Shown: positions 23,044 through 35,316 of the stretch, in pieces
How positions within the stretch are numbered: the first letter of the stretch is position 1
Layout: every line of letters begins with the position of its first letter
Assembly (NCBI GenBank): GCA_021209875.1
Contig: JAGYVD010000007.1
Span: 434,001-498,000 of the forward strand
Length of the DNA: 64,000 bases
Reading direction: 5' to 3'
From: Rosellinia necatrix
Lineage: Eukaryota; Ascomycota; Sordariomycetes; Xylariales; Xylariaceae
The notes under the pieces: model-generated
Database searches by the model: none
The model's input: the letters and a program-made list of their open reading frames with translations, nothing else
Told to the model about the DNA's origin: nothing
Made by a program: the position numbers and the translations under genes

Positions 23044-23750
23044 CGCGCGAGCCGAAAGGCACAGTACGACGAGATCAGACCGAACCCCAAGTTCATGCAA
23101 CCACCCTCGCATCCTCACTCCTTTCGCGCCATCATTCCTGACATATCCGTTAAGTTAGTCAAATCTGCCCGTCTATGCGATATCTGCAGCCATGCGCCGG
23201 CCGCACATAACACCGGGAACAAGCAAAATCCGTTTGTGAAGAACCATGCGTATGAGTGTATGTATGTATATATGTATGTATGTATATATGTGAGGTATAA
23301 ATAAGTACACTACCTACGTAGTAGATCGACGCCCTGGTACCGTGTGCGCCATACTGCGGCATGCAAACGCACGAGGGCGTCGCTGGCGGCAAATCGACTC
23401 GCGCCGCGTGCGAACGCAATCCCAGCGCATACACGCGCAAAAAGTCCCGAGCACACCTAGGTGAGGGAGGAGGAGGGGCATAGGGAGAGGCGACAACGAC
23501 AAAAAAAAAAAAGAAAACGACAAACGAACGAATCGACGAATTCGAGAAAGAGGGGGAGGGAGAGGGTGGGAGGTCAGAGATACGTCGCTGGTACATCTAG
23601 ATACTCCCTCCTCACTTTGACCTGCCTGGCTGCGGGTGATTACCAACCCGATTAATTAGTTAATTAGTTATTGCTCGAGGATGTCTTCCCTCTCGCCTCC
23701 CAACAGATAATTTCCACCAGTCAGCCTTACCGGGCCCTTAGGATATACAA

Positions 23751-23842
23751 ATACATACATACATATATACATACATGTATACACACATATATACACACAT
23801 AGACACACACACACACACATATACATATATATATATATATAC
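23751..23842. repeat. (CATA)n / (CA)n / (TA)n compound microsatellite
   Basis: A continuous run of CATA, CA and TA units with no unique sequence in between. Confidence 0.85.
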
Positions 23843-24733
23843 TGAGAGGTAGGTTTAGAGGGTACGTGGGAAGCTAGTAATTATATGCTGTCAGCCGACC
23901 GACATACATATTTACCTGTCCGCGGCCGAAAAGAGCATAAACCGACAGCAATAAAATAATAAAAAAAGAACCACAGACCTCCCCCGTCCCCTCCCTCCCC
24001 TGCCCTGCTCTGCCCTGCCCTGCCTACCCACTCACACCCGAACCACCCAACCATCCGTATCTCCCGACCGCCTCGCAAGCCCTATAGCACCTTGGCAACG
24101 CAGCTTAGGTACGTAATCCCACACAGCACATAGGAAGGGGAGCGCATTTACCTTCTCGCTTCCTTCCGGGGCATCCGCACCACAGGGAGAGCGCCAGCGA
24201 GCAAGCGAGCGAGCGAGAGAGAGAGAGAGTTAGTTTATGTAGACCGGGTACCGTACAATGGTCATGAGGATCAGTCGGGAAGCGACGGCGTTAAGAGGGG
24301 ATTAGCTATTGTAAGCACCTAATAACTAGGGACCTACGAAGCTACGTAACCTACCTACCTAACCTACTTACCTATGTAGGAAACGCCGATGGTCGACGAC
24401 GTCCGTGGTTCGGGAGACGTGCAACTTAGAGAAGAGAATGGTGTAGAAATAGGAGAAAAGAAGCGAAGATGCGAAAGAAAGAAGAAATAAACCAAAAAAA
24501 AAAAAAAGCACGCTAATATCACGCATGAATAATGTCCTTCCCACCCCTTCCACTTTCCCCCCTTCTCCATCTCTATCTCCTCCTCCTCATCCTCATCCTC
24601 TCACCCCCAGCAGTCCTGTCCTGTCCTGTCCGTCACTGCATGTGACGAGTCCGGCAGATCTATCTTCGCTGGGCGATCTGTAAATTGAGTTGGTGTGTAT
24701 GACTACACGACGATTGGGTCCGCCTATTTTACC

Positions 24734-24779
24734 CATACATACATACATACATACATATGTATGTATGTATGTATGTATA
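24734..24779. repeat. Perfect palindromic microsatellite (CATA)n(TATG)n
   Basis: CATA units on the left meet TATG units on the right, making a perfect inverted repeat with arms of about 23 bases and no loop. Confidence 0.85.
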
Positions 24780-25308
24780 TGCCATGCCATCGAGCTGCTT
24801 ATCGGGTTTAGCACCGAAAGAAGTACTAAAAAAAAAAAGTGGCAGGAAGCCCGTGCTGTTACGCTGTTAGCTGGCTTAGTGTAGCGTAGGTACATATGTA
24901 GTTTAATCCCCCCCCCTGCCAGGCGTAGTAGCAAAGCAATGCACAAGGAACAGAATAACACATACAGACATACATACATACATAGATACACTACTGGCGT
25001 AAGACGTTTTTTTTTTTTCGGATATACATACATACATACATACATACAAGACGTACGTACATGCATACATAGTAAGATACCGATGTAGCGTCGAGGTCTA
25101 GACGCTGCTACTTACTACCTACCTGCTGCCTGCTACCTGTTACCAAGCTCATACACGACTCGCAGTAAATCGGCGTTTTTGTACCGGTACAAAAAAAAAA
25201 AAGAAAAAAAAAAGAGCGACGCCGTTTTCGAACAATTAGATCGTGACCAAGCACTTTGTCATTTCGTCAACCAACCAGCCAGCCAACCAGCCAACCATCC
25301 ATCCCATA

Positions 25309-25387
25309 CATAACATATATACATACATATATACATACATACATACATACATCCCTCTCCTGCTGCTGCTGCTGCTTCTGCTGCCGT
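25309..25387. repeat. CATA microsatellite and CTG triplet repeat
   Basis: CATA/TATA units occupy about 25309-25352, followed by CTG triplets around 25361-25380. CCAACCAGCC units precede them at 25268-25303. Confidence 0.75.
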
Positions 25388-25709
25388 TGTTGTTTCTGCT
25401 CCTGCGTTTGCGCTTCACCGTTACATTTAAGATACAACGGCACCAGCTGGGCTTGGCGGCTGGCTTCGTTTTTTTTTTTTTTTTTTCAGCCATGGCGCTC
25501 GCTCCCTTTAGGGAGGGGGGTGGTATCATCAAGTAATCAGCACGTAAAATGGAGAAATGACCTATTCGGACGCCAGCTTACACTAAGGCTACGAGGGAGA
25601 ACGCCGACCTCGGAAGGGGGAAGGGAGGGGGGGGGGAGAAGAAGGAGAGCGAGCGAAATGAGTCGGGTCGGCGATATGAGATTTGGTTTGGTTTTTTTAG
25701 CTTAATAGT

Positions 25710-27401
25710 TTATGTGAATGTGATCTTCTGGCCTATCAGGCTCTTGTAGATGTCATCTAGGGCCTTTCGCTTCCTAGCCTTCTCCTGTCCCTTCCCTCCC
25801 CCCTCCTCCTCCTCCTCCCCCGTGCCATCCCCGTCCGCGCCCTCGTCCGAACCCTCCAGCCGCGGCGCCCAGGCTCGGATCTGACCGTCGAGATGAGCAC
25901 TAAACATGGCCCCTGGCATGTTGGTCCCGCCCATGACAACACCACCACCAGAGCCGCCGGCCCCGCCGGCCCCTCTCCAGACGATGCTCGAGATGCGGTT
26001 CTTGACCGACCGCTCGGATTTTTTTCGATGGTGATGATAATGGTGATGCTAATGGTGATGATGACGATCGTATGCCGGCAATGGCAGCACCCGTGCCCCG
26101 CAACCTTGTGATGATGCGCCCGCCGTGTAAGTCGCAGACCAGAATTTCAGTTTCATTAGGCCAGAACAGGAGCTCCCTGCCTGGATGTGTCAAACCCGCA
26201 GGCGAGGTGAACATGGTCACACTGGCTAGCTGCGAGTTGCGAATGCTAGGCCCAAAGCCGGCAAGCGTGTTCCGGCCCGTAGCGGCGTCCCACACGCGAA
26301 TGCGGTGATCGTGCCCAGCCGAGACGAGATAGCCACCATCGTCCGTCCAGGTTAGGCCGTTCACCGGGGCCACATGGGCCTTCGCCGAAGCGCGCATCCC
26401 AACCTTGCCGTCGTCACCCAGTAGCCCGTTGTAGTACAGGCCGAGACTGTCCTCGTGATTCAGCATGCCAATTAAAGCGCCTGCCCTCCGGATATCCCAT
26501 ATCCTGACCGTCCCATCCGCGCCGCCTGTAGCTAGTACGTGTTCGTGCCGGGGCGACCATGCCGCGGCGAGGATGGCGCCGCCATGGCCCGTTAGCGACT
26601 GTATGTTGGATCCAGACCGCAGGTCCACCAAGCGGATGGCCGGGTGTTGAGTGCCACATGCCACGAGCAGATGCGAGGCGATGGGCGAGATCGCGTGAGT
26701 GTAGATTCTAGACCCGAGACTGAAAGAGGCGGAGAGCGTTGCTTGCTTGGTCGACCACAGCTTCAACGTCCGATCGTAGGATGTAGAGAGGAAAGCAGCT
26801 GCATCGAAGGGATAGAAGGATAGATGGGTGATGCCAAAGTTGTGGGTTTGTGCCGAGGGGCGAATGGTGTCGGCGGGTTTGAAGGTATGCGGGTGCGAAG
26901 GGTTACAGCATTCCTCCAGGTCCCAGAGCTTGATGGAGCCATCCGAACCGCCCGAGACGAGGCTACAATGGTCAATCAATGAGTGAGCGGCATCGACCTG
27001 CAATGCGACAAGGCGCGACTCGCGAGAACGGTGAAGTCGTGACGTCGTGACATCGTGACATCGTGACGTCGTGACGTCGCAACGGGGGGGGAGGGGGGAA
27101 TGAGCAAAACGAGCCAAACGAACGAACCAAACGAACGAACCAAACGAACACGTAATACTTACATCCTCCCGTCGAAACGCTCCAGAGCCAAGGCACTCGC
27201 TCCGGCCTGGTGAGCCCAGATGGCTGGGGTAGCGTCGGACGACGAGGCCACGCCATCGCTGACGGCAATGCCCCGCCCGCCGCCGTCAAAGCGGTACTGC
27301 GGCGCCGGCCGGAATGACCTTAGCAGCTGGGTGGTCTGGAGCCTAGCAAACGCATTGGGCCCGACGGCACCCGTCTCTCGTTCCAGGAGGAGCTGATTCA
27401 T
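25710..27401 (-). CDS. WD40-repeat protein, CSA/ERCC8 (Rad28) family, with an apparent one-base frameshift
   Basis: Exon 1 is 27401-27163 and exon 2 begins at 26962; the 200-base intron has GTAAGT and TAG ends. The N-terminus (MNQLLLERETG) and the first blade (LVSGGSDGSIKLWDLE) match CSA/ERCC8-type proteins. At least five further WD40 blades follow, with TLKLWST, IRLVDLR, TVRIWDIR and IRVWDAA strands. CSA is the substrate receptor of a CUL4-DDB1 ubiquitin ligase in transcription-coupled repair. The long WD40 frame loses sense after codon ~26026, at an A7 run on the coding strand (plus 26019-26025). The conserved continuation is shifted by exactly one base and runs to the stop at 25710. With one A fewer the gene would encode 496 residues in whole codons. 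The C-terminal part carries Gly-rich and acidic low-complexity tracts and a basic end. No intron replaces the shift convincingly. Confidence 0.85.
27036..27148. repeat. Tandem repeats filling the intron of the CSA-like gene
   Basis: Six copies of an 8-base unit (gtcgtgac/atcgtgac) occupy 27036-27083, and a gaaccaaacgaac-type repeat occupies about 27112-27148. Both lie inside the 200-base intron 26963-27162. Confidence 0.85.
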
Positions 27402-28278
27402 TCATTCATCAGGCGCGGATTTCGGCGCTTCTTGGGTCTTTCCGCTTCTGCAGGCTTGGACGGTCTGGCGCATCGGGGGCTTCCGGGTCTCCATCGACCT
27501 CGTCTCGGGCCGTCTATCTGCTGGTGCCGCACTATTGGTATTACCAGCCCTACTTGGGCCATCAATGACTGATAGTTGGAAATAACAGCTCTGATGACGC
27601 TACCAACCTATGCACAATAATGTATCGAGCGATCAAGCCTAGGAGTGGATACTTCTGATAGTGGCCCACTCTTCCGAGTCCCATACACCATACACTACAT
27701 CACTAAGCATGTAACTTGACTGCTAACTAATGTATCTGTATGGATTAGGTATGTGCGATCACCTAACCTGATTAGGGGCCTAGTGTAGATAGACTAGCGT
27801 TGATTACCTAGTGGCCCCCCGTCGCCTGGGCTAAATACTACCTACTACACTATCTAGATAAGGTAGCTAAGTTGATATAGGTACCCTAGGTACCTAGTAG
27901 GTAGGTGCTTAGGTAGGTTAGTTACCTACTGCAAGAGCAAGAGCTCTGCTTCGGATGCCTACCCACCTTACCTACCTTACCTACCTTACGTAATCTAGTC
28001 TTAAACCACCATGCCATCATGTAGGTAGGCAGTTAGGTATAACTACTACCTGCCTACTTCTGTATGGTATGTATGTACGTGTGTATGTATGAAGATAGCG
28101 GCACGGCAGCATGCTCTCGGTACCGAGTAGATCTATTCTATGGACCCGAAGTTAAGTGCCGATAGTGGGATCTTGCACGGCTCGTCTCTACACTACTACC
28201 AAGGCTACCAGCCGGTTGAGATTTGGTAATTAATTTCATACCGCTGAGGCGGCTCCCACCGACCAGGTTCTCGTGGCC
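27402..28278. promoter_or_regulatory. Shared divergent promoter region with ACCTACC clusters
   Basis: This 877-base gap separates divergent genes and must contain both promoters. TACCTACC/GGTAGGTA clusters lie at about 27880-27920, 27958-27990 and 28020-28055. No clear TATA box is identified. Confidence 0.45.
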
Positions 28279-28800
28279 ATGTCATCCCGGGACCGCCCAG
28301 GAGAGCGGCTTCTACGTCCTCGGTCGAGGGGAGATGTCGAGAATGCCTCCGATACCGAGGGCAGGTCCGCCGACGGCAGGGAGGAGGAACCTGCCCCCCT
28401 CGGGAGGAGACAGGCCAGCGTATACGATGCTGTCGCAGGTTTGTGCACGCCTCCAGCGGCATCCGTGCCGAAGACGAGGGACTCAGCTCATCGCGCCTGC
28501 AGGCCGGGTAACGACGACGCGCCCCATCGGCTCCCACAAGCCGCAGCGGCGGTCGCGGCCGCGGGTGACGCACCACGGGCGCAACGCACCCGACTCGCGG
28601 CGGAACCCCACGCTCGCGCCCGAGGAGGTGCTCTTCAGGCGCGCCGGGGCGCCCGTTCGGTACGCGGAGAAGGACATCTACCAGGCCCACGAGGACCTAC
28701 CTGACGGCGGCCGGGGCGTTCTGCCGGACAGTGACCTGCTGAAGACCATCCACGCGTACGCGAGCCGCTTCTACGCAGACCGTCACCCCCTCGCCCCCGG

Positions 28801-28833
<33 letters not shown>

Positions 28834-29143
28834 TACAGCGGCAGGTCTCAGCGAGCGCAGCATGGATGAGACGGCGCTCCTGGCGTTCGGCGTGCTCCTC
28901 GAGGAGGCCGGCCGCGAGGCGTTGGGGAAGAAGGGCGACCTTGTGTTCACCGAGGGCGTCGTCGGCTCGGAGGTGCGTGAGGGACCATCGTCACGCGGCG
29001 GCCGTGACGATGACGAGGACGACGACGACGATGCCGAGGCATTTGGGTTCAGGGACGCGCCCAGATATGAGGCTCACAGCGGTCGCCTACTCCAGCCAGG
29101 CTCGGCCCGAGATCGAGGCAGAAGTGAAGTGAAGCGAAACTGA
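28279..29143 (+). CDS. Conserved fungal protein of unknown function with a polythreonine tract
   Basis: Exons 28279-28438 and 28503-29143 encode 266 residues. The 64-base intron (GTTTGT...GCAG) joins two frames smoothly. I recall sequences like the core (NAPDSRRNPTLAPEEVLFRR, RYAEKDIY, LPDSDLLKTIHAYASRFY, RSMDETALLAFGVLLEE, GDLVFTEG) from other filamentous fungi but cannot attach a function. The N-terminal third is basic, Pro/Ser/Arg-rich and probably disordered. Between the two conserved blocks a run of 12 threonines is encoded by (ACG)n at about 28802-28836. The C-terminus has an acidic tract, DDDEDDDDDAEAF. A nuclear or nucleolar role would fit the composition but is a guess. An intronless reading from 28223 gives a less natural N-terminus. 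Confidence 0.75.
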
Positions 29144-29437
29144 CCGGCGCGTGCGCGCGCGCGCCGAGTGTAATGCAAAACCTAGTGTAGAAAAAAAATA
29201 AAATAAAACAAATAATGATCACAATGCAAACAACACCCTTATGCCGCAAGCGCAGCGAACCAACCAACCCTCTGACGAGGCAGGCCCAACCCTGCGCGAG
29301 CTTCGCCGTAAGCGTGTTTCGCATCCATCGCACAGACGGTCGACCGGCCAAATCGCGCTCGGCGGGCATAATCCTAACCCAAACCCACTAGTCGCCAGGT
29401 AACGCAACGCATTTCTGTTTTTTGGTTTTGGTCTCTT

Positions 29438-29745
29438 TTTATTATTATTATTATTATTATGTAGGGGGTTAGCCCATAATCACCTCAATATAGAGAAAGA
29501 AGGAGAGAGAGAGAGAGAGGGTGGGAAAAAAAAAAAGGAATAAGCCGATGACACCCTCTCTTCCCCCCCCTTCCCGTGACGCATAAAGAGGGAAGAGAGG
29601 GAGGGCCTTCGAAACCTCAAACTCGAACCAGTCGCCGATCCCTCAACGCCGGTGTAGCCATCGTTATGTGTCAATGACGAGGAGGCGAAGGGATAATAGA
29701 GAAACAACAATAACAATAGCAATAACAACAACAACAACAACCCCA
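29438..29745. repeat. (ATT)n, (GA)n and (AAC)n microsatellites
   Basis: ATT triplets at about 29438-29460, GA at 29504-29520, and AAC/AAT triplets at 29701-29741 occur close together after the polythreonine-protein gene. Confidence 0.75.
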
Positions 29746-32700
29746 TAAAAAGGGTCGGTGCGCACAGTGGTTAGGCATCACCGAGAATGCTCACCGGGTC
29801 ACCGACGATGGATCGGTTTGGATTCGGCGGGTAGTGTAGGTAGAGCACGGACGAGAGAGAAGCGTCAGCGTGTTCCCGGAAAGGGAAGCTGTTCGGTTCC
29901 CTTTTTTTTTTTCCTTCTCATCGCGGGGCCGTGAGATGAGGCGAGGCCAGGCCGCTTGGGCGGGAATTGTCTTGTCAAAAAGTCGTTGGGGGGGGCTATC
30001 CGCGTTAGGTAGGTCGGGCGTACATGATGAGTTAAAGCATGTAACTAACGTACATAACGCTACAACTACCTAACCTACCTTACCTTACCTACCTACCTAA
30101 CTACTTGCTCCGTACACACACACACTAACATACATATCAATAGTTAAACTAGACGCCCGGTGGCTATTGTGAATCGCAACGTCCGTCTAGAACAAAAGAA
30201 AAAAAAAAAAACTGCCGCAAAAGCGGACGGACATTCCATCCCGGAATTGCGAAATATGTCCTGACTTAAAAAACCTATCTGCCCAAACTTGGCTTTACCT
30301 ACCTACCTAACCTAACCTAACCTACCTACTTATATCGTACTAGGCGATGGGTGAAAAGTAGTACTCGGTAGTGTATGTAGTGTTAATGCGCCCTCCAGGT
30401 CACCGACGTAGTATAACAGACACGCACAAACACCGGGTAAGAAAGACGAACTGCGATTAAGCATTTGTCTTTGCGGGCGAACGCCGGCTCGAGCCGTATC
30501 AGGAGGCTTTCCCTTCCCCTCCCCTCCTCTCCCCCGACAATTATCGATCGGGCAGGTCCCCCCAATCAAAGCAGCTTTGCTTTGAGTTGCCGTTCAGCGC
30601 CCCTTATTTTCTCTCTCTCTCTCTCTCCCGACGTATACCAGGGATGCCTGTCGAGTTTCTAGAATAGCGTTTGCCGGGTAGCCGTGGGCAGTTGCAGCAG
30701 TTGCAGCAGGGCTTTTCTCTGCACCTCTTTTTTTTTTTTTTCTTCTTTCTTTCTTTCCCTCTTTCTTTACTAGTTCAGAGTAGTTTACTTCTAAATTTTG
30801 ACCGGGCCTACGAAACCGGACCGGAGATACATAGCTCGGAATTTTTGGGGGGAGTGGGGGGCCGGGAGAGGGGGACGAAGGGGGTAGGGTGGTAGATAGG
30901 TACGGGTAGGGTTAGGGAGGTCAAGTCTGACAGAATGAATGGCCTGTGTCGATCTTACTGCCCAACGGTCGACCCTGCCCGGGGGGGTGGTGAAGGGGAG
31001 GGAAGGGGGGGGTCTGGCCTGGCATGGGTGGGTGTGACCACGAATGGCGTTCATTCGGGTCCGAAATATCGCTTGTGAAGCATCGCCTCCTCCCCGAATA
31101 ATGGAATTCCAGGACATGGCTGGAAATAACAGAATGCGTGTAGTGTGTAGTGTGTAGTGTAAGCTGTACGGTAGGTATCTTGTGTCAAAACGTGATCGCC
31201 AGCTGCCCGCATCAGATTGGTTTACAACCGGGGGGCAGGGGGGACGACACCGTGTGTGGAGGTCGAACGTATATATCTGTCTACGTGTATGGCATGATAG
31301 ACCGCATCGTCAACAAGGATGCATGAAAATAGTTATAAACTCAATAATTTCGTTTCTTTTTGATGTTGGTGGTATCCCGTCCGCCTGTCTCCACACCATC
31401 GCAGTCGCTGTCGAATTATATGAGGGGAACTTGTCTCACCCGGTCCCGTGTGAGACTGATTCACTTTATCTAGACCACCAAACGAGGTTTTTATATATGG
31501 CTGGGAGACTGCCATGGGATATCAAATCTATAACGACGGCTTTGACAAAATCGTAGTTGTACAGGGGAACACCAAAAATGATTATTTGTGGGATAAAAAG
31601 TCGTACTGGGTTATATTCTATTTATCCGGCCCTTTATTTTCCTCCGTATATAAAAACCTCTGGCATTATTTGGCATCAAATCCCGTATGCCCGGAAAATT
31701 GTATAAGGAATATATTCACCTATAATTTCTCCTTCTAGAGGGGAACAGGCTTGTGACATATGGATAAAGATATAGAAGAATGTGGAAATTTTATACATTT
31801 CAGCTTGGTCAGCAAATACTTATTTTTCTAGCTGGCTGAATTTCATGTCACCTTCCTTGTTGTCTCCAAAATCTCCAAACACAGGCTCATATAATGACAT
31901 GAACCAGGGTAAAGAACACGAAGCGTGGATTAGCTCTAATTTGGTTTCTTACTTTTCCCCGACTCCAAGGTGTACTATCCCACTTAATCATCCAAAGCTT
32001 CGTGCAAAGAAGGTGCTTTTTTAGTACTATGCAGCGTAGACCGGCATCTATCATGATTTATACCACAATAATGGCCTTTGGTACGTACTAGCTACAGGGC
32101 ACTATCGAATACTAATGACTTTTGATATATAAACTTGACCACGATCTTTTAAGTGTCGTTACACCAACGCGTCTGCTTCGACCTAAAAATATAACCCCTA
32201 CGCGACCCTATGTAAGGAACAGGCTTCCTTCAGTTCAAATGCAGCTTCATTCTTGATGGATCGAACCGTTGTAGCTGGGTAGGTAGGTAGTTATCAAACT
32301 CAATTTGCCCGGTCTGAACACGTGATGCTTCAACACACTGTATGCTAGCTGAATTGGTCGTTATTTTCTTTGTTGATAATTAACCGCGGAATACCACCGC
32401 CCTTGGAGAAAAGCGTCTATGGATAATCCTTCCTAGACAGAGCCCTCTGCCTTTAATACGGTGTCTTATCTATATTGTGACTTGTTGGATAAACGTGTAT
32501 AACAGCTAGGTGGTCTATCAAAGATACCAATTGCGGCTATCAGCTCTTCAATAATCGACATCTTTTGCATACAAGGGGCGCCACCCGACCATCACGATCC
32601 TCCTTTATTTGGATACTATTTCAATTCATGGGAGGTACGAGAGGGAAACAATATTGGCTCACTAAATACATCTAGCACGTTTAGCATATTTGCCCGTATT

Positions 32701-33897
32701 GGCGCGACTAAGCGTGGATACCCTGTCCGTCCATGAATCTCTGGAGTGCAATCATCGGAACCAACATTTGCTTTGCTGAGACCCAAACCTACACTACTAG
32801 TTCAGCCCGCCACTATGGGTTGGTATTGCTTCAATCGTAAGGTTTATGGGTCGTGAGGCAACCCGCGTCGGTGGGCTTTTGGCTTCCCGAGAACCTAGCG
32901 CGACGAAGATGGGCACGGGAAGAATTATGATTACGTTCTCCCATCCACCTTTTGGGTGGCGTTCGTTCATTCACCTCCTAAGTGGCGTTGTTGGTGTTGA
33001 CCCCACGAGGCTTATCGCCAAATGAGGACAAACCGCCTTTAGAATGCAAAGGCTTAGGATAGAAAGATCTTCCTCTTCTTCCTATGACTCTATCCGGTTT
33101 TTCCCCGCCCCCCTTTCACGTAACGAAGGGGAATGTAGATGGGCGGCTACGCCCCGGGCCGTGAATAGCCTGATTTGCGGCAATAGTGCGCTGGGTGTAA
33201 AATACGACACATCACAAAAAAAAAAAAAAAGAATTATACAACAGCGTACGCTGCTGCGGTCGGGTCGGGGCTACAAACTGAGCAGCTGGAGCTGGAGCTA
33301 GAGCTGGAGCTTGCGCTTCTGAGATTCTCGGCTATCGGGTACATAGTTAACTGGAACCGACCCTTGGGAGTTGACGGCTTCGGGTTACCACCAAATCTGG
33401 GAACGCATTTTAGCTGGGCGCGATTACGCTGTAAAGCATCTAGACCAGCCCGTCGGAACCCTACTTCAGGTTTGGATAAAAAAGAGACGTAATACGCCTA
33501 GCCGGCCCATGGCACAAATATTTGTCTATTGCATACCCTCTCTCAACCTAGCACGGTGAGAGCATTTCGCCCAAAATGCTCTGTGCCGGAATCTCCAACG
33601 GCGCTGAAATCACGGGACATGCATCGAGTTATGCAGTAAGCATTCGGTGGACTGGAAGATACCGTAACTTTTTTTTTGAATAAAACAAATGGACCAATCC
33701 CGGCTCACCGGCGGTCGACGAATTGGTCAGGCGCCCGCTTGCTGGGCCAAACCCGGATGCCTGGTTACTGGCTTAGTTCCCAGACAACCATATACCGTCG
33801 CCATTCCTTGGCCGGCTAAATTAGCTAGAGCTGGACAAGGTTACTTCAGTTCCCTGCGAGTGTATGTGAGCATCCCCCCTAGGCGCATTGATAAGCA

Positions 33898-33972
33898 GGT
33901 AGGCAGGTAGGTAAGTAGGTAGGTAGGTAGGTAGGTAGCGTAGGTTTCGGTAGGTTAGGTAGGTAGGTAAGG
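33898..33972. repeat. (GTAG)n tetranucleotide repeat
   Basis: Nearly continuous GTAG units (aggtaggtaggtaggt) of about 75 bases, the longest copy of the motif family scattered through the window. Confidence 0.8.
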
Positions 33973-34279
33973 TACGCCGACCATGTAGGGTAGTATCGGG
34001 AGTGAGATGGATGGACGGGTAGTGGTAGGTGGTCAGTGGGCGACTGGCGAAGGGCGCCTTGGGAATAGATAACTGCATTTGTTGATTTGTGCCCAATGCG
34101 GTTTCACCTGAAATCGTGCCAAGCACGAGTCCCTTGTGGACGACAGAACCAGATTTCAACAGTTCTGGGTCGGTTTTCTAGGTGGGAACCCTTCTCCCAA
34201 CCGTCACGGTAAAAGGGGAAATAAACCGTCCCCACAACAAAGTCTGACACATAGCTAATCGGTCCATACACACCCAACA

Positions 34280-34514
34280 GCGCCGCCGCCGCCGCCGTCG
34301 CCGCTTCTTGCTGCGACCGAACGGACCTGTGGCAGCCATAGATGGTGGCATATTGCGGACGCGTGACAATAAAAAAGATTAAAGGTTAAGGCACGCGGGT
34401 GTCATCCCCCACAAAAGCACCGATAGGTGCTTGCACCACCGAAATGTCGTAGCAGAGACGGGGTGGGAGTAGCATTGGGATGTCGAGAGAGAGAGAGAGA
34501 GCGAGAGAGAGAGC
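34280..34514. repeat. (GCC)n and (GA)n microsatellites
   Basis: CCG/GCC triplets at 34280-34304 and a GA run at about 34484-34514. Confidence 0.75.
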
Positions 34515-35194
34515 TGACGGGTGACCATTGAAACGTGAGCCGCACGAGCGCGTCCGCACGCGTGTGTGTTCATGGGGGAGGCACGGGGTCCTCGCATCAT
34601 CGCTGACTCAGATCAGATTGTCCGGAAAGGTGCATGCGATTGTGCGACTTGGGCTGGTACAACCATTATCCATCTACGGACTGGAACCACCCCATCCGTG
34701 CGTGACCTCGGGCACAGTGTAGGCAGGTCTGGGTGTAGTGCAGGCAGTTGCAGTTACAGTATGTGGTGTAGTGCCCATAGTGTAGGGGGGGAAGGGAGGG
34801 GAAGGGAGGGAAGGGAAGGGGACAGGACAACCTTGACCAGCTCATGGCTGGCTGGGCTGGCTGGCCATGATGCTGGCTTGGTCGTGGCTGCCTCTCGGCA
34901 CGTATATGGGGTGGTCCTACCTTTGCCGCCTCCGGGGGGCTGCATGCAATACACCACCATGCTGTGTGACGCAAACTTATAGTTATAGTTAGCAGAGGAA
35001 CCGCCTGGGGGACGCGCGAACTCGAAAAGCAAGCTGCTTAGATATGAGCCAGGTGACGCCGTTATCAGAACGGTGACCCGAGTCGGGGTGACTAGCTATT
35101 GAGGCTGACTATGGGGCCATTCAAACAGGATAATTTTGGAGGTCTTTTCCCAAACAGTGCACCACACACCCACCACCAACATCTACTTGTGTCA

Positions 35195-35316
35195 GTATGT
35201 ATGTATATATGTATGTATATATGTATGTATATATGTATGTATAGATGTATGTATAGATGTATGTATAGATGTATGTATAGATGTATGTATGTATGGTATG
35301 TATGTATGTATGTATG
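35195..35316. repeat. 12-bp minisatellite of TATG/TAGA units
   Basis: Units of the type atgtatgtatag and atgtatgtatat repeat for about 120 bases. The period is a multiple of three, which explains long open frames on both strands here. Confidence 0.85.

Larger units (their letters stand above)
17942..25709. other. Gene-poor region, partly AT-rich
   Basis: No gene is supported in 7.8 kb. From about 18.1 to 20.9 kb the DNA is visibly AT-rich with frequent TA and no long ORF. This is what an old transposon decayed by repeat-induced point mutation would look like, but I could recognise no transposon protein. From 21.9 kb on, the sequence is a succession of simple repeats (GTGA, AC, CATA, TA, hexamers) with poly-A/T tracts. 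ORFs through these repeats are artefacts. A minus-strand frame at 20620-20880 has some protein-like character but starts without ATG. Confidence 0.45.

Noticed and set aside
26026..26070. Programmed +1 frameshifting in the CSA-like gene
   Set aside because: I see no stop or rare codon at the shift site of the kind known +1 sites need; an error or mutation is simpler.
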